64,000 nt of DNA from Pyrinomonadaceae bacterium (GTDB taxonomy: Bacteria > Acidobacteriota > Blastocatellia > Pyrinomonadales > Pyrinomonadaceae): NCBI GenBank assembly GCA_014380365.1, contig JACMJZ010000019.1:1-64000 (forward strand), read 5' to 3'. A program made the position numbers and the translations under genes. Within the stretch, counting starts at the first letter, position 1. Every line of letters starts with the position of its first letter. A model generated the notes under the pieces. It did not search any database and had not been told where the DNA came from. It worked only from the letters and a program-made list of their open reading frames with translations. Positions 41,849 through 50,230 of the stretch are shown piece after piece.

Positions 41849-43393
41849 TCACAACGCCGAGAAAGTCTCCCTAGACGCTGACTTGGCTTCGATGCTTGAT
41901 TCTTCCTCGCCAAAGACCAAGTCTTCCAACCATCCAATCTGAATCCGATCTGGCCCCGTCAAATAGTACTTATAAACTTCATTAAGAGCTTTTCGGGTTG
42001 CCAAAAGAACAACGTTCTTACCTTGCTCCTGAAGTGTCTTGATGACTTCACCATAGTCACCATCCCCAGTGGCGATAACGTAAACGTTAATTTCAGGGTT
42101 GTTTCGCAGAACATAGTGAATCTTTTCTCGGAGAACATGATCAGAAGCGTTATCCTTATCCTCTCCGGCAATGTCCGGCCAATAACGGCATCGCTTGAGG
42201 ACCATTTGATCCCCGGAAAAAAAAGGCTTTTCCCAATTGGCCACGGCCCACCTTTGTCGAGGTTCTCCGTAACGAGAAGCTATGTTCAGCAAGCGGTTAC
42301 CTAGATCAAAACTCTCAAGCCGCCCTTTGAATTTCTCAGCCTTAGCCCGTGGCATGTCTCGATGAAAATCCATTAACCTGATCTTTACGTTTTCCCAATC
42401 CAAGAGTAACGCGAGAGGCTGATTAGGAGCATGGGCTTGGGGTTTTCCTCCGCTCTCCTGAATTGCGCGCTGCATAAGACTTGCGAGATACCGTTCCAGA
42501 AAAGCACCTCGTATCCGCCAACGAGGATCGTTTCCTTCCTTTACTTCAGTTAGAACTTCCAAGTCGCTCATTTCTTCTAGATATTTCCCTAAGGTGCGTA
42601 CTCCCCCCTTCTGACAAACTTCCGCAAGTCTCGATTCGGCGATGCCAAGTCGGCTTTCGGCTTGATTCTGCAATATGAGAAACGCAACTTGCCGATGAGT
42701 AGTTGTTACCAATCCCTCCTTCTCGTTCCACCATAGGTCGTTTACGCGCTGGTCGGTAGCAAGGACCAAGTCGGCAGCCCGATCGATATCGTTAGGACCT
42801 ACCAAGCGTCTACGCTCCTTATTCAATCTCTCGGTCGCCTTTTCAGCTAACACTTGTGTTACCCAAGGGTGCCCTTCGGTCATATCCCACAGTCGGTCCA
42901 GAGCCTCCTGGAGCCAAATCACACCATCGTTCATCACGGGCAACGTGACAATCTTCTCCATCGCGTCTTTGCTAACGAACGATATGTTGTATGGTTCCAT
43001 ATTGGCCCACATTGTATGTTCGTAACGCTTGCGCATCACTGAATAGGATTCTGATCCAGTACACACAAGAAACACATCACCTTGTAGCTTCTGGATTTTC
43101 CCGCGGAGCCATGAAAGATAACCGTCAGCTATTGGATCTTCGGGATCCGCAATGCGCTTTACCAAAAACTGAACTTCATCGAAACAGACTAGTACGTGTC
43201 TTCTCGCCGTTTCCCCGCGAAGATTCTCTAAAAAGGCATCAAAAACAATCCACGGAGGATCGAGCTCAAAAACATCGCGGCTTGGACGAGTTATTGACAG
43301 TTTCGAAAACTCCGGCACCTTTCGAACTTCCGCAATTGATTCACGAATGAGCTGGCCCACAAATTCTATGTCGCTCATCTTTGGCTTGTTCAA
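41849..43393 (-). CDS. ATPase C-terminal half with NYN nuclease domain
   Basis: 514 aa if started at the weak TTG at 43393; the frame is open from 43408. It has no good ribosome-binding site and lacks a Walker A. Residues 66-75 (HVLVCFDEVQ) are a Walker B with D72-E73, and FLVCTGSESYSV is a sensor-like strand of an AAA/STAND-type ATPase. A winged-helix region is likely at about 230-305 (TTHRQVAFLILQ, TLGKYLEEMSDLEVL). From about 326 to 480 there is an NYN (PIN-like) nuclease domain: LLLDWENVKI (D332), ASDHVLREK (D418) and ATGDGDYGEVI (D444, D446), the acidic metal-binding set. The Walker A is in the upstream frame, which overlaps by 53 bp, so I infer one split ATPase-nuclease. Alternatives are a re-initiated second subunit or a frameshifted pseudogene. 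Confidence 0.75.
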   Translation of the reverse strand: MNKPKMSDIEFVGQLIRESIAEVRKVPEFSKLSITRPSRDVFELDPPWIVFDAFLENLRGETARRHVLVCFDEVQFLVKRIADPEDPIADGYLSWLRGKIQKLQGDVFLVCTGSESYSVMRKRYEHTMWANMEPYNISFVSKDAMEKIVTLPVMNDGVIWLQEALDRLWDMTEGHPWVTQVLAEKATERLNKERRRLVGPNDIDRAADLVLATDQRVNDLWWNEKEGLVTTTHRQVAFLILQNQAESRLGIAESRLAEVCQKGGVRTLGKYLEEMSDLEVLTEVKEGNDPRWRIRGAFLERYLASLMQRAIQESGGKPQAHAPNQPLALLLDWENVKIRLMDFHRDMPRAKAEKFKGRLESFDLGNRLLNIASRYGEPRQRWAVANWEKPFFSGDQMVLKRCRYWPDIAGEDKDNASDHVLREKIHYVLRNNPEINVYVIATGDGDYGEVIKTLQEQGKNVVLLATRKALNEVYKYYLTGPDRIQIGWLEDLVFGEEESSIEAKSASRETFSAL

Positions 43394-46316
43394 AGCAGTT
43401 TCTATGTTTCAAAGAGAGTGTCAAGACCTCGCGCCCACAGTGTTTCCCTAAATGCTCTATAAGTGAGGATTTGCCGACTCGTCGGATACCATTAACAAAA
43501 TAAAGCTTCCGTAAGAAATCACCAGCAAAGGCTTCCTGTAAATCTAGGAGTTCGTCATGGCGTCCGTGAAACAGGTCTACTCGATCAGCACCTACAGGTG
43601 CACCAGTCACATACCGAACCGTAACAGGAACAGGCTTTCGGATCGTTCCGACCGGTATACGACAATTAACGTGATTTGTAAGTTGAACACCTCCGGCCGA
43701 GTAAGTGACATGAACCCTTACCGACACCTCGTTCTCAAGATCGCCGATCACATCAAATGCACACTCAACTATTTGCTTCTCGCCAGGATTGAGCCTAAGA
43801 ATCGGCATCCCTTCACCCGAGAATCGAATTCCTGAAGAAGGCGACGAAAATACACTGTTGATATTCCGCATCTCTTCCAAGCCTGGATTACAAAGACGAG
43901 CGAACATCCGGCTTGCGTATCTAGTTTTGTCAGGAGCCCCAGCCTCAAAGACAAATTTCAGTGCGTCGGGTGGAGTAATCGTGATTTCGGTCGTTGCACC
44001 CGTTCTTACGCACGTGTTCTGGATGACTCGTTCGCATGCTTGTCCCAAGCCGCGAATCTCGTACGGAAGGCTCTCTCGATTGTTTCGTAGCGCCCCAAGT
44101 TGAAGCTTCATCCTTTGCACCAAATCCTGAGCCTGTGTACCGTCGACTCCATTACTGAATTCCTTTGCAAGTCGAATAACCTCGCGGATCGAGCTGAAAA
44201 GAACCGAAGAAACATCTGGTCGCTTCATTTGCACAGCGCTGAGAAGCCGCTCTGCATTTCCGGCGCCTCCAGACAAGGTCTCGACCGCGCTGACTCCGGA
44301 AAATGTTCCTGCAATCTCTTGTATCACCTTGTCGGCTTCAATGAGAGTCGCGGTCGGGAGATTCACTCCGTCCTCTCGTATCAGCCCTGTTTCTATAGAA
44401 TCAGAGGTGAAGGGCTTTGTTGGAACCGTCGATGTCGGAACGGCGTCAGTTCGTGCTGGAGGCTGCGGATATAGCGATGTTTTGGTTAACCGCTGCTCCC
44501 AGATCCGGAGGTCACTTTCGGACATACCGATTCGTTGCCAGCTGCTCTTGATCATGCTGAGGGCATCTTTTTCAAAGCCATTTCGCTGAGACCAGTTTAA
44601 GATGAATTTCAGTTTTCCAATTTTCCGATCAAGATCAGTCTTGCGGTCGCGTACCAAACAATCCCAAACACGTCGGTGACACTGCCAAGCAGCTTCTTTA
44701 TTGTCAGCCTCTTCGTGCAGTTTCGCGGCACAGTCCCAGTTCTTGGAATAAAATCGCCCCTGTTGATCTGATAAGCGTTGATGGAACCACTCTATACCTG
44801 CGGGGACCATTGAGTTCTCCATGAACTCTCGAGTCAATTGATCCAACTCACCGAAACTTAAACGTTCCTTGGGATCTGGGAACTCATGGTCCGGATCGCG
44901 AAGGATTCTCCCGACACGACGGAAATGATCACCCGAAAGCTCATCATCGCCCTGCAACAATTCAGCGGCGTAGAGTGCCGCTAACAGTTGGGCTTCGAAG
45001 TAATACGACCGACCGAGTAACTCCGGCAAGATCTCTTCTCGATCCTGATCCAGTGACCACAAAAGAGATAATTCGAAGACTTCGGAAGGGTGATACTGAT
45101 TCTTTAGAATGGGCACCAGCAGATCTAGCGATTCATCGGCGCGAGTCGGCAACCTACGTAAAGCACACGCGAGATTCCAATTGGCCGTCCAATTTGATTC
45201 CTGTCGGTAATATTCTGATTGGATAACGTCCTCAAGGAGTTCTATCACATCATGCGTATCAGTCTTTTCACCAAATCTGGCTAGAGCGTAGGCGTACCAC
45301 TCTTTCGCAGTGGTATTGTTGTTTCTTCTAAAATGAATGTCACTGAACTTGCGTAGGGCGGCGGTTCCATCCCGCAATAGTAGATCGTGGGCTTCGACAA
45401 AATATCTGTCAGGGTTGTGTCTTGTGCCTAATTGAGAGATTGGTTCTCGAAAGTCCGCCTTCGCATCTAAACGAAGGCGAAGATTCTTAACCAGAACATC
45501 CTCAACTTCAGCGAGAGAACTTCTCAGAATCTCAACATTGCCTTCTTCAACGGCCGCCTTGATCTTCTTCCAAGATTCCGGCAACAACAGTTCTGATAAA
45601 TCCTGAGGACGGTGAAGCACCCGACCGGCGGTTCGAGTTGCTGTAGGTGCTACATGTGCCCCAATTTCCTCCCAGCGATCTTGAACCTCAGCGAGTCTCT
45701 GGGGAACCTCCAAAGACAGAACGCTTTCGATGTTGTCAGTGATGAACCGTTCGTGAAGAGCCTTATCCTTCTCTATAGTGGAGCGAACGCGTTCCAATTC
45801 TGACAACAGAATTTCATTGATCATCAAAGCAAGTTGCGGAGGTATGGTTCCCCACGCGCTAGAGACTATGTTATTTAGATTTTCATGAACCAAACCTGCA
45901 TCAGTTTCTCCTGTCCGCACCCGCTCGATCTCCGTCATAATCAGCGTTCTCAAGGCGGCCGGAAGCACTTGACGCATCTGCTTGTTGGGACCTGTCGAAC
46001 TTATGGTAGCCCTAAATATTTCGTGAGCGGACCGAAACAGGGCCAAGCTCTGTTCCGGCGTTGCGCTCTTTGCTAATATTCGTGCCAGTTGTTCAACCGC
46101 GAACGCTAGAGTAACTAAATTGCCGTTCTTGGATGGATCCTCAATTTCTGCAGAGGTTGGCGCGCCCTTCTTTAGGGCTTCTATGGCGGTTAGATTTTTC
46201 TCCTGGTGTTCCGCAGGAAAGTCTTCGAGGCTCGACTCCACTCTTTCAATCAATCCAGGTATCGACCCCATTAATTCTTCAGTTGACAATGGACGCCAGT
46301 CCGTAAGGATACTCAT
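43341..46316 (-). CDS. Helical-repeat protein ending in an ATPase Walker A
   Basis: 991 aa with an excellent ribosome-binding site (AGGAGG, 46324-46329). Residues 1 to about 600 are almost all helical, with repeats of TPR-like appearance (AKEWYAYALARFGE, NWTANWNLACALRRLP, CAAKLHEEADNKEAAWQCHRR). A Pro/Thr-rich linker (about 640-680) and a further helical part (680-790) follow. About 800-915 is a beta-sandwich (RMFARLCNPGLEEMRNINSV, LNPGEKQIVECAFDV). Then YVTGAPVGADRVDLFHGRHDEL leads into Walker A GIRRVGKS (943-950), the usual opening of an AAA_16/STAND ATPase. The frame stops 41 residues after the Walker A, before any Walker B, which is in the next frame. The complete ATPase would need a +1 shift between 43408 and 43341. 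I do not recognise the N-terminal part. Confidence 0.8.
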   Translation of the reverse strand: MSILTDWRPLSTEELMGSIPGLIERVESSLEDFPAEHQEKNLTAIEALKKGAPTSAEIEDPSKNGNLVTLAFAVEQLARILAKSATPEQSLALFRSAHEIFRATISSTGPNKQMRQVLPAALRTLIMTEIERVRTGETDAGLVHENLNNIVSSAWGTIPPQLALMINEILLSELERVRSTIEKDKALHERFITDNIESVLSLEVPQRLAEVQDRWEEIGAHVAPTATRTAGRVLHRPQDLSELLLPESWKKIKAAVEEGNVEILRSSLAEVEDVLVKNLRLRLDAKADFREPISQLGTRHNPDRYFVEAHDLLLRDGTAALRKFSDIHFRRNNNTTAKEWYAYALARFGEKTDTHDVIELLEDVIQSEYYRQESNWTANWNLACALRRLPTRADESLDLLVPILKNQYHPSEVFELSLLWSLDQDREEILPELLGRSYYFEAQLLAALYAAELLQGDDELSGDHFRRVGRILRDPDHEFPDPKERLSFGELDQLTREFMENSMVPAGIEWFHQRLSDQQGRFYSKNWDCAAKLHEEADNKEAAWQCHRRVWDCLVRDRKTDLDRKIGKLKFILNWSQRNGFEKDALSMIKSSWQRIGMSESDLRIWEQRLTKTSLYPQPPARTDAVPTSTVPTKPFTSDSIETGLIREDGVNLPTATLIEADKVIQEIAGTFSGVSAVETLSGGAGNAERLLSAVQMKRPDVSSVLFSSIREVIRLAKEFSNGVDGTQAQDLVQRMKLQLGALRNNRESLPYEIRGLGQACERVIQNTCVRTGATTEITITPPDALKFVFEAGAPDKTRYASRMFARLCNPGLEEMRNINSVFSSPSSGIRFSGEGMPILRLNPGEKQIVECAFDVIGDLENEVSVRVHVTYSAGGVQLTNHVNCRIPVGTIRKPVPVTVRYVTGAPVGADRVDLFHGRHDELLDLQEAFAGDFLRKLYFVNGIRRVGKSSLIEHLGKHCGREVLTLSLKHRNCFEQAKDERHRICGPAHS

Positions 46317-46738
46317 GACAAGACCTCCTACATCAAATCTTCACCCTAATGGTTCCGACAGAATCCTTCGTAACTCCGAAATAGACCTTAACCGAAATTT
46401 ACGTGACGAAGCCCGGCAGGTGTCCGGGCTAAGAACTGGCCGAGACTAGCTAGTTGAGAACTCTCAGGGTAACAGGAACTAATTTGAGCCTTGTTGCGCC
46501 GTTGCAAGAGGATAGCTCATCTACCTCTGTTTGGGAACGTAAACTGACCATTTCGCAGCGGACTTCTCGCAAGGGTGGAACGTCAAATCCGCCAGCGACG
46601 AACTTCGCCAAGCGGCCGCGCCATTGCTTGAGCTATGAACGGATTTCGCCTCGGAGTGTGTGAAGTATTTTGTCCAGAACGTTCATGGCCTTGCGACGTT
46701 GTGGCACGGCGAACAGTGGCGCCGTAAGCCGTTGATAT
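46317..46738. other. Noncoding right end of the island
   Basis: 422 bp between the ATPase start and the tRNA 3' end. It includes an AGCCCGG/CCGGGCT hairpin at 46410-46430. I looked for an integrase remnant in minus-strand frames and the plus strand and saw none. The promoter of the island gene must lie here, but no clear -35/-10 pair is visible. Confidence 0.5.
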
Positions 46739-46781
46739 TTGGTGGAGCAGAGGAGGGTCGAACTCCTGGCCTCCGCATTGC
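46739..46781. repeat. Right att-like copy inside tRNA-Ala
   Basis: The 3' half of the intact tRNA-Ala gene, from one base past the CCA end to the middle anticodon base. It is the partner of the left copy at 41564-41606. Confidence 0.85.
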
Positions 46782-46815
46782 GAACGCGGCGCTCTGCCAA
46801 CTGAGCTACTGCCCC
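46740..46815 (-). tRNA. tRNA-Ala (anticodon CGC)
   Basis: A complete cloverleaf on the minus strand, 76 nt including an encoded CCA. The acceptor GGGGCAG pairs with CTGCTCC, the D arm is GCTC/GAGC, and the anticodon stem CCGCG/TGCGG holds loop TTCGCAA with anticodon CGC. The T arm is AGGAG-TTCGACC-CTCCT. It lies 90 bp downstream of, and in the same orientation as, an alanyl-tRNA editing gene. Confidence 0.95.
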
Positions 46816-46832
46816 ACGAGGAAGAGAATACA

Positions 46833-46863
46833 GTTTCGAGTTTCGAGTTTCAAGTTTCGAGTT
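46833..46863. repeat. Short tandem repeat TTTCGAG
   Basis: Four near-identical 7-bp units (TTTCGAG, one as TTTCAAG) directly upstream of the tRNA gene. It is low-complexity and has no evident function. Confidence 0.75.
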
Positions 46864-46907
46864 GGCCAGCCAAGTAATCGGTGAAATCTGCGGAATCTGT
46901 GGGTTGA

Positions 46908-48119
46908 TTATTCGGATAACGAGCTGGCGGCGATGTTGATTGCTTCCTGGAGCTTCTCAACATTGTGCCCACCGCCTTGTGCCAGGTCGGGCTTGCCACC
47001 GCCGCGTCCATCAAGCATTGCACACGCTTCACGCATGAGCGCATTCATGTCGCCGACGGTATCCGCGGATTTGGCGAACACCAGGCGGGCGGTTTCCTCA
47101 TCTCGGGAACCGAGCAACGCGATGGTTCGTGGATGACTAATCAGCGCGCGGGCCAGGTGTTTTAACGACTCCGCATCGCGATTCTGGAAGACGTGGGCGA
47201 TAACCCGCGTGTCCGCCGCGGTCGGAGGGGCAGCAGCTATCAGGTCATCCGCTTCGACGCGAGCGGCAATCTCTTCAAGTGCGCGCACGCGTCGATGAAG
47301 GTCCTTGTTCTCTTCAAGCATTCGTGCCGTCAGCTTCGCGGCGTCATCGCGCGCGGAGCTGAACAGAGCGGCAACGGCGCGCGCAGTTTTGTTTGCGCGG
47401 CGATAATCGGCCAGTGCCCGCCCTCCCGCGAGAAACTCGATTCGAGTTAACCCTTTGGCGCGTTCCCAGGAGCGCACCGCAATCATTCCGACCTCACCGG
47501 TGCGAAAGGCGTGTGTGCCGCCACAAGGCGTCAGATCAAAACCTTCGATTTCGATCACGCGTAGCGGCCCTCCGCGTGAAGGCTCTTTTCGGAGTTGCAG
47601 GCTGCTCGCTTCTTCAGGCGTGACGGTCTTGATCGTAATCATACGATCTTCCCAAATGACATTGTTGGCGAGTTCGACTGCGCGCTCGATAGCCGCATCA
47701 GTTGGGTTGCTTAACTCGACGTCAATTTCGCACAACTGCTCCAGCACACGGAAACCACGCGTGGGTGCATTGAATAATGTAATGAACGCTTGCGAGAGAA
47801 TGTGCTGGCCGGTGTGTTGTTGGATGTGGTCGAGGCGTCGCGGCCAATCGATCCTGCCGGTCACTGCTGCGCCAATCTCCGGCGCTCGCCCCTGAATCAT
47901 GTGCAGCACGTTCTCATTCTCGTCGTCGACACATTCGACCACGCGCAGGCCATTCAGCGTCCCGGTGTCGCTCGGTTGGCCGCCGCCAGTCGGATAAAAG
48001 GCTGTGCGATCGAGAGTAACCGCAGTCCAGCCACTAACGCGCTCAGTTTTGTCAGTCACCTGAGCTGCAAACTCAATCAGGTGAGAATCGTTGTAATAGA
48101 GACGCTCGGTTGCAGGCAT
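46908..48119 (-). CDS. Alanyl-tRNA editing protein, AlaX type with DHHA1
   Basis: A 403-aa trans-editing protein that hydrolyses mischarged tRNA-Ala (Ser or Gly). It is the editing and C-terminal part of AlaRS without the synthetase core. The N-terminal barrel has DRTAFYPTGGGQPSDTG. Zinc ligands are H102 and H106 (QHTGQH) and C199 and H203 (CGGTH). A coiled coil (about 255-300) follows, then DHHA1 with GRGGGKPDLAQGGG near the end. This is the long AlaX-II/L form. The start is the ATG at 48119. The tRNA-Ala gene is the next gene downstream on the same strand, a pairing that makes functional sense. Confidence 0.94.
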   Translation of the reverse strand: MPATERLYYNDSHLIEFAAQVTDKTERVSGWTAVTLDRTAFYPTGGGQPSDTGTLNGLRVVECVDDENENVLHMIQGRAPEIGAAVTGRIDWPRRLDHIQQHTGQHILSQAFITLFNAPTRGFRVLEQLCEIDVELSNPTDAAIERAVELANNVIWEDRMITIKTVTPEEASSLQLRKEPSRGGPLRVIEIEGFDLTPCGGTHAFRTGEVGMIAVRSWERAKGLTRIEFLAGGRALADYRRANKTARAVAALFSSARDDAAKLTARMLEENKDLHRRVRALEEIAARVEADDLIAAAPPTAADTRVIAHVFQNRDAESLKHLARALISHPRTIALLGSRDEETARLVFAKSADTVGDMNALMREACAMLDGRGGGKPDLAQGGGHNVEKLQEAINIAASSLSE

Positions 48120-48297
48120 GATGAGTTAATAATCTAAGCGGGTTAACCATGCAAGTGACGTGACACTACTTAATCTGACCTTTAACCGAAATTTCACAGG
48201 CAACAGATCGGTGACATTCTTTGACAGGGTTTCCTGAGAACCAACATAATCCGCTCATGCTTTCTGTCGCCCATTCTTTTGTTAGTTGCCGAATCAT
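48120..48297. other. Divergent promoter region
   Basis: 178 bp between the AlaX gene (minus) and the peptidase gene (plus). Both promoters should be here, but I cannot define their elements. There is no repeat. Confidence 0.5.
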
Positions 48298-50208
48298 ATG
48301 AGTCGCATTATCCACCCACTCTTCTGGCGCCGATCCCTGCTGACGCTTTTCATGGTCGCTTCGTCGAGCGTTGTCTGTTTCGCTCAGGACCGTCCGCTGC
48401 GTTCGATAACCTATCGGCTGGCAATGTCGCGGCCCGTCTCGCATTTGTTCGAGGTAGCAATTGAAGTCGAACTGCCTGATCCCGCGCCCAAGTCGATAGA
48501 TTTTCAGATGGCCAAGTGGTCGCCAGGTCGCTATGCAGTCTTTGACTTCGCCAAGAACGTGCAGGAATTTGAGGCCCTGGGCGGGATCTGCCCAGCCGAG
48601 GCGAAGTGCAAGATGCCGACGTTTCCGGTCACCCGGGTTGACGGACAAACGTGGCGCGTCTCAACGATGAATACTCACCGCCTGACGATTCGCTACAAAG
48701 TCTTCGGCAACGACCTCTCGGGTACCTTCTCCCAACTTGATGCGCGTCACGCGAATTACAATGGCGGATCGCTGTTCATGTACGTCGTCAATCACAAACC
48801 GGATCCGGTGAAGCTGGTGATCGATCCCCCGGCGGGTTGGCGCATCGTCAACGGACGGATGAGTCGCCCGCATCAGCGGGAGTGGCAGTTTCCAAACTGG
48901 GACGAGATGATCGACACGTCAACGGAAGTAGCTCCTGATTGGACACTGGACAGTTTTGACGTTGAGGGTAAGAAGTATCACGTCGCAGTTCATTCCTTCG
49001 GCAGCGAAGGCGGCAAGCGAACCACCCTGGTCCGGGACATCGAAAAGATCGTGCGGGCTGAAACTGCGATGTGGGGGCCGCCGGATTTTGACGCTTACAC
49101 TTTTCTGATCCACTACGCTGCCGACGATCGGTCCGGCGACGGAATGGAACATCTGACGTCAACCCAAATTATCCTGCCGGGGGCCCTCGGAGAAGAGGGC
49201 GTTCTCGGCGAGACACTTGATACCGTGGCCCACGAGTTTTTCCATGTCTGGAACGTCAAACGTCTGCGTCCCACTGAGCTTGGTCCCTGGGACTTCACCC
49301 GGCCGCTCAACACGCGAAGTCTCTGGATCGCCGAGGGGATAACCAATTACTACGGACACCTGATGATGCGCCGGTCCGGAGTTTGGGATGATACGGCGTT
49401 TTTCCGACGTGAAGGCCAGACCATTACCGGAATCGAGAACGCCGGGGGAACTCGCTTGATGAGCGCCGAAGAATCCTCGCTCTCGGCGCCCTTTATCGAT
49501 AACGCTCCGCACGCGCAACGAACCAACCTGTCGAACACTGCGATTAGCTACTACCCAAAAGGGGAACTAGTTGGCATGGTGCTCGACCTGACCATTCGCG
49601 GAAAGACAAACGGCAAGGTGTCACTCGACGACGTGATGCGACGCATGTACGAGGAGTTTTATTTGAAGAGTCCGAATTCCAGTTACTACCTGCGCGGACG
49701 GGGTTACACCGGTGATGATTTCGAGCGCGTGGCTTCTGAGGTGGCCGGCTATGACCTGAGCGGATTTTTCCGGCGCTATGTCCGCGACGTGGAGACGCTG
49801 CCTTATGACGAGGCCTTCGCGTATCTGGGAATGCGCGTGATTCGCGAGCAGGCCCGCCAGCCTTACGACGCCGGAGTCGGACTCGATTGGCAGAACGAGG
49901 GCAGTTTGATCATTGGTGCAGTGCGCCAGGGTTCAGCGGCCGAGGATGCGGGATTACAACCAGGCGATGAGATTGCCATGCTCGGGCGCAAGAAGATCGC
50001 GCGTGAGAACTGGCTCGTTTCGCTGAACCGTTTCAAACAAGGCGACCGGGTTTCAGTTTCGGTGAAGCGCGATCGCCGGACGATTGAGACTGTGCTTGTC
50101 CTGGGCGCTCCCGAACGCTTTGAGTACCGCATTGAAGAAAAGAAAGACGCGACGCCGCAACAGAAAACATTGCGTGCGGCCTGGCTAACTGGTTCAGCTC
50201 AACGTTGA
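48298..50208 (+). CDS. M61 family peptidase with PDZ domain
   Basis: A 636-aa exported zinc peptidase. The ATG at 48298 starts a signal peptide (RRSLLTLFMVASSSVVCFAQ); the frame from 48286 begins with TTG. The N-terminal beta domain is typical of M61 (MAKWSPGRYAVFDFAKNVQEF). The catalytic HEFFH is at residues 312-316 (AHEFFHVWNVKRLRP), with the third ligand E346 in WIAEGITNYY. A PDZ domain lies at about 540-615 (GSAAEDAGLQPGDEIAMLGRK). M61 glycyl aminopeptidase-type enzymes release N-terminal Gly or Ala and are periplasmic. No operon partner of known relation; the next gene is 22 bp away. Confidence 0.95.
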   Translation: MSRIIHPLFWRRSLLTLFMVASSSVVCFAQDRPLRSITYRLAMSRPVSHLFEVAIEVELPDPAPKSIDFQMAKWSPGRYAVFDFAKNVQEFEALGGICPAEAKCKMPTFPVTRVDGQTWRVSTMNTHRLTIRYKVFGNDLSGTFSQLDARHANYNGGSLFMYVVNHKPDPVKLVIDPPAGWRIVNGRMSRPHQREWQFPNWDEMIDTSTEVAPDWTLDSFDVEGKKYHVAVHSFGSEGGKRTTLVRDIEKIVRAETAMWGPPDFDAYTFLIHYAADDRSGDGMEHLTSTQIILPGALGEEGVLGETLDTVAHEFFHVWNVKRLRPTELGPWDFTRPLNTRSLWIAEGITNYYGHLMMRRSGVWDDTAFFRREGQTITGIENAGGTRLMSAEESSLSAPFIDNAPHAQRTNLSNTAISYYPKGELVGMVLDLTIRGKTNGKVSLDDVMRRMYEEFYLKSPNSSYYLRGRGYTGDDFERVASEVAGYDLSGFFRRYVRDVETLPYDEAFAYLGMRVIREQARQPYDAGVGLDWQNEGSLIIGAVRQGSAAEDAGLQPGDEIAMLGRKKIARENWLVSLNRFKQGDRVSVSVKRDRRTIETVLVLGAPERFEYRIEEKKDATPQQKTLRAAWLTGSAQR

Positions 50209-50230
50209 TTGCGAGTGGCCGGCAGCGAAG

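Larger units (their letters stand above)
41564..46781. mobile_element. Genomic island integrated in tRNA-Ala
   Basis: A 5.2-kb segment bounded by an exact 43-bp direct repeat of the 3' half of tRNA-Ala: 46739-46781 inside the intact gene and 41564-41606 as an orphan. tRNA 3' ends are standard sites for tyrosine recombinases, and such a duplication is the classical att footprint. The island carries only one transcription unit (minus strand, ATPase-NYN). No integrase is seen, so it may be non-autonomous or have lost its integrase. Codon use of the cargo looks more AT-rich than the neighbours. Confidence 0.75.

Noticed and set aside
46385-46402. GACCTTAACCGAAATTT recurs near 48177 as GACCTTTAACCGAAATTT
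   Set aside because: It is too short and has one inserted base; likely chance, and not tied to the island ends.
46660-46884. Plus-strand 74-aa frame over the tRNA gene
   Set aside because: It is the antisense of tRNA-Ala and has the composition of tRNA, not protein.
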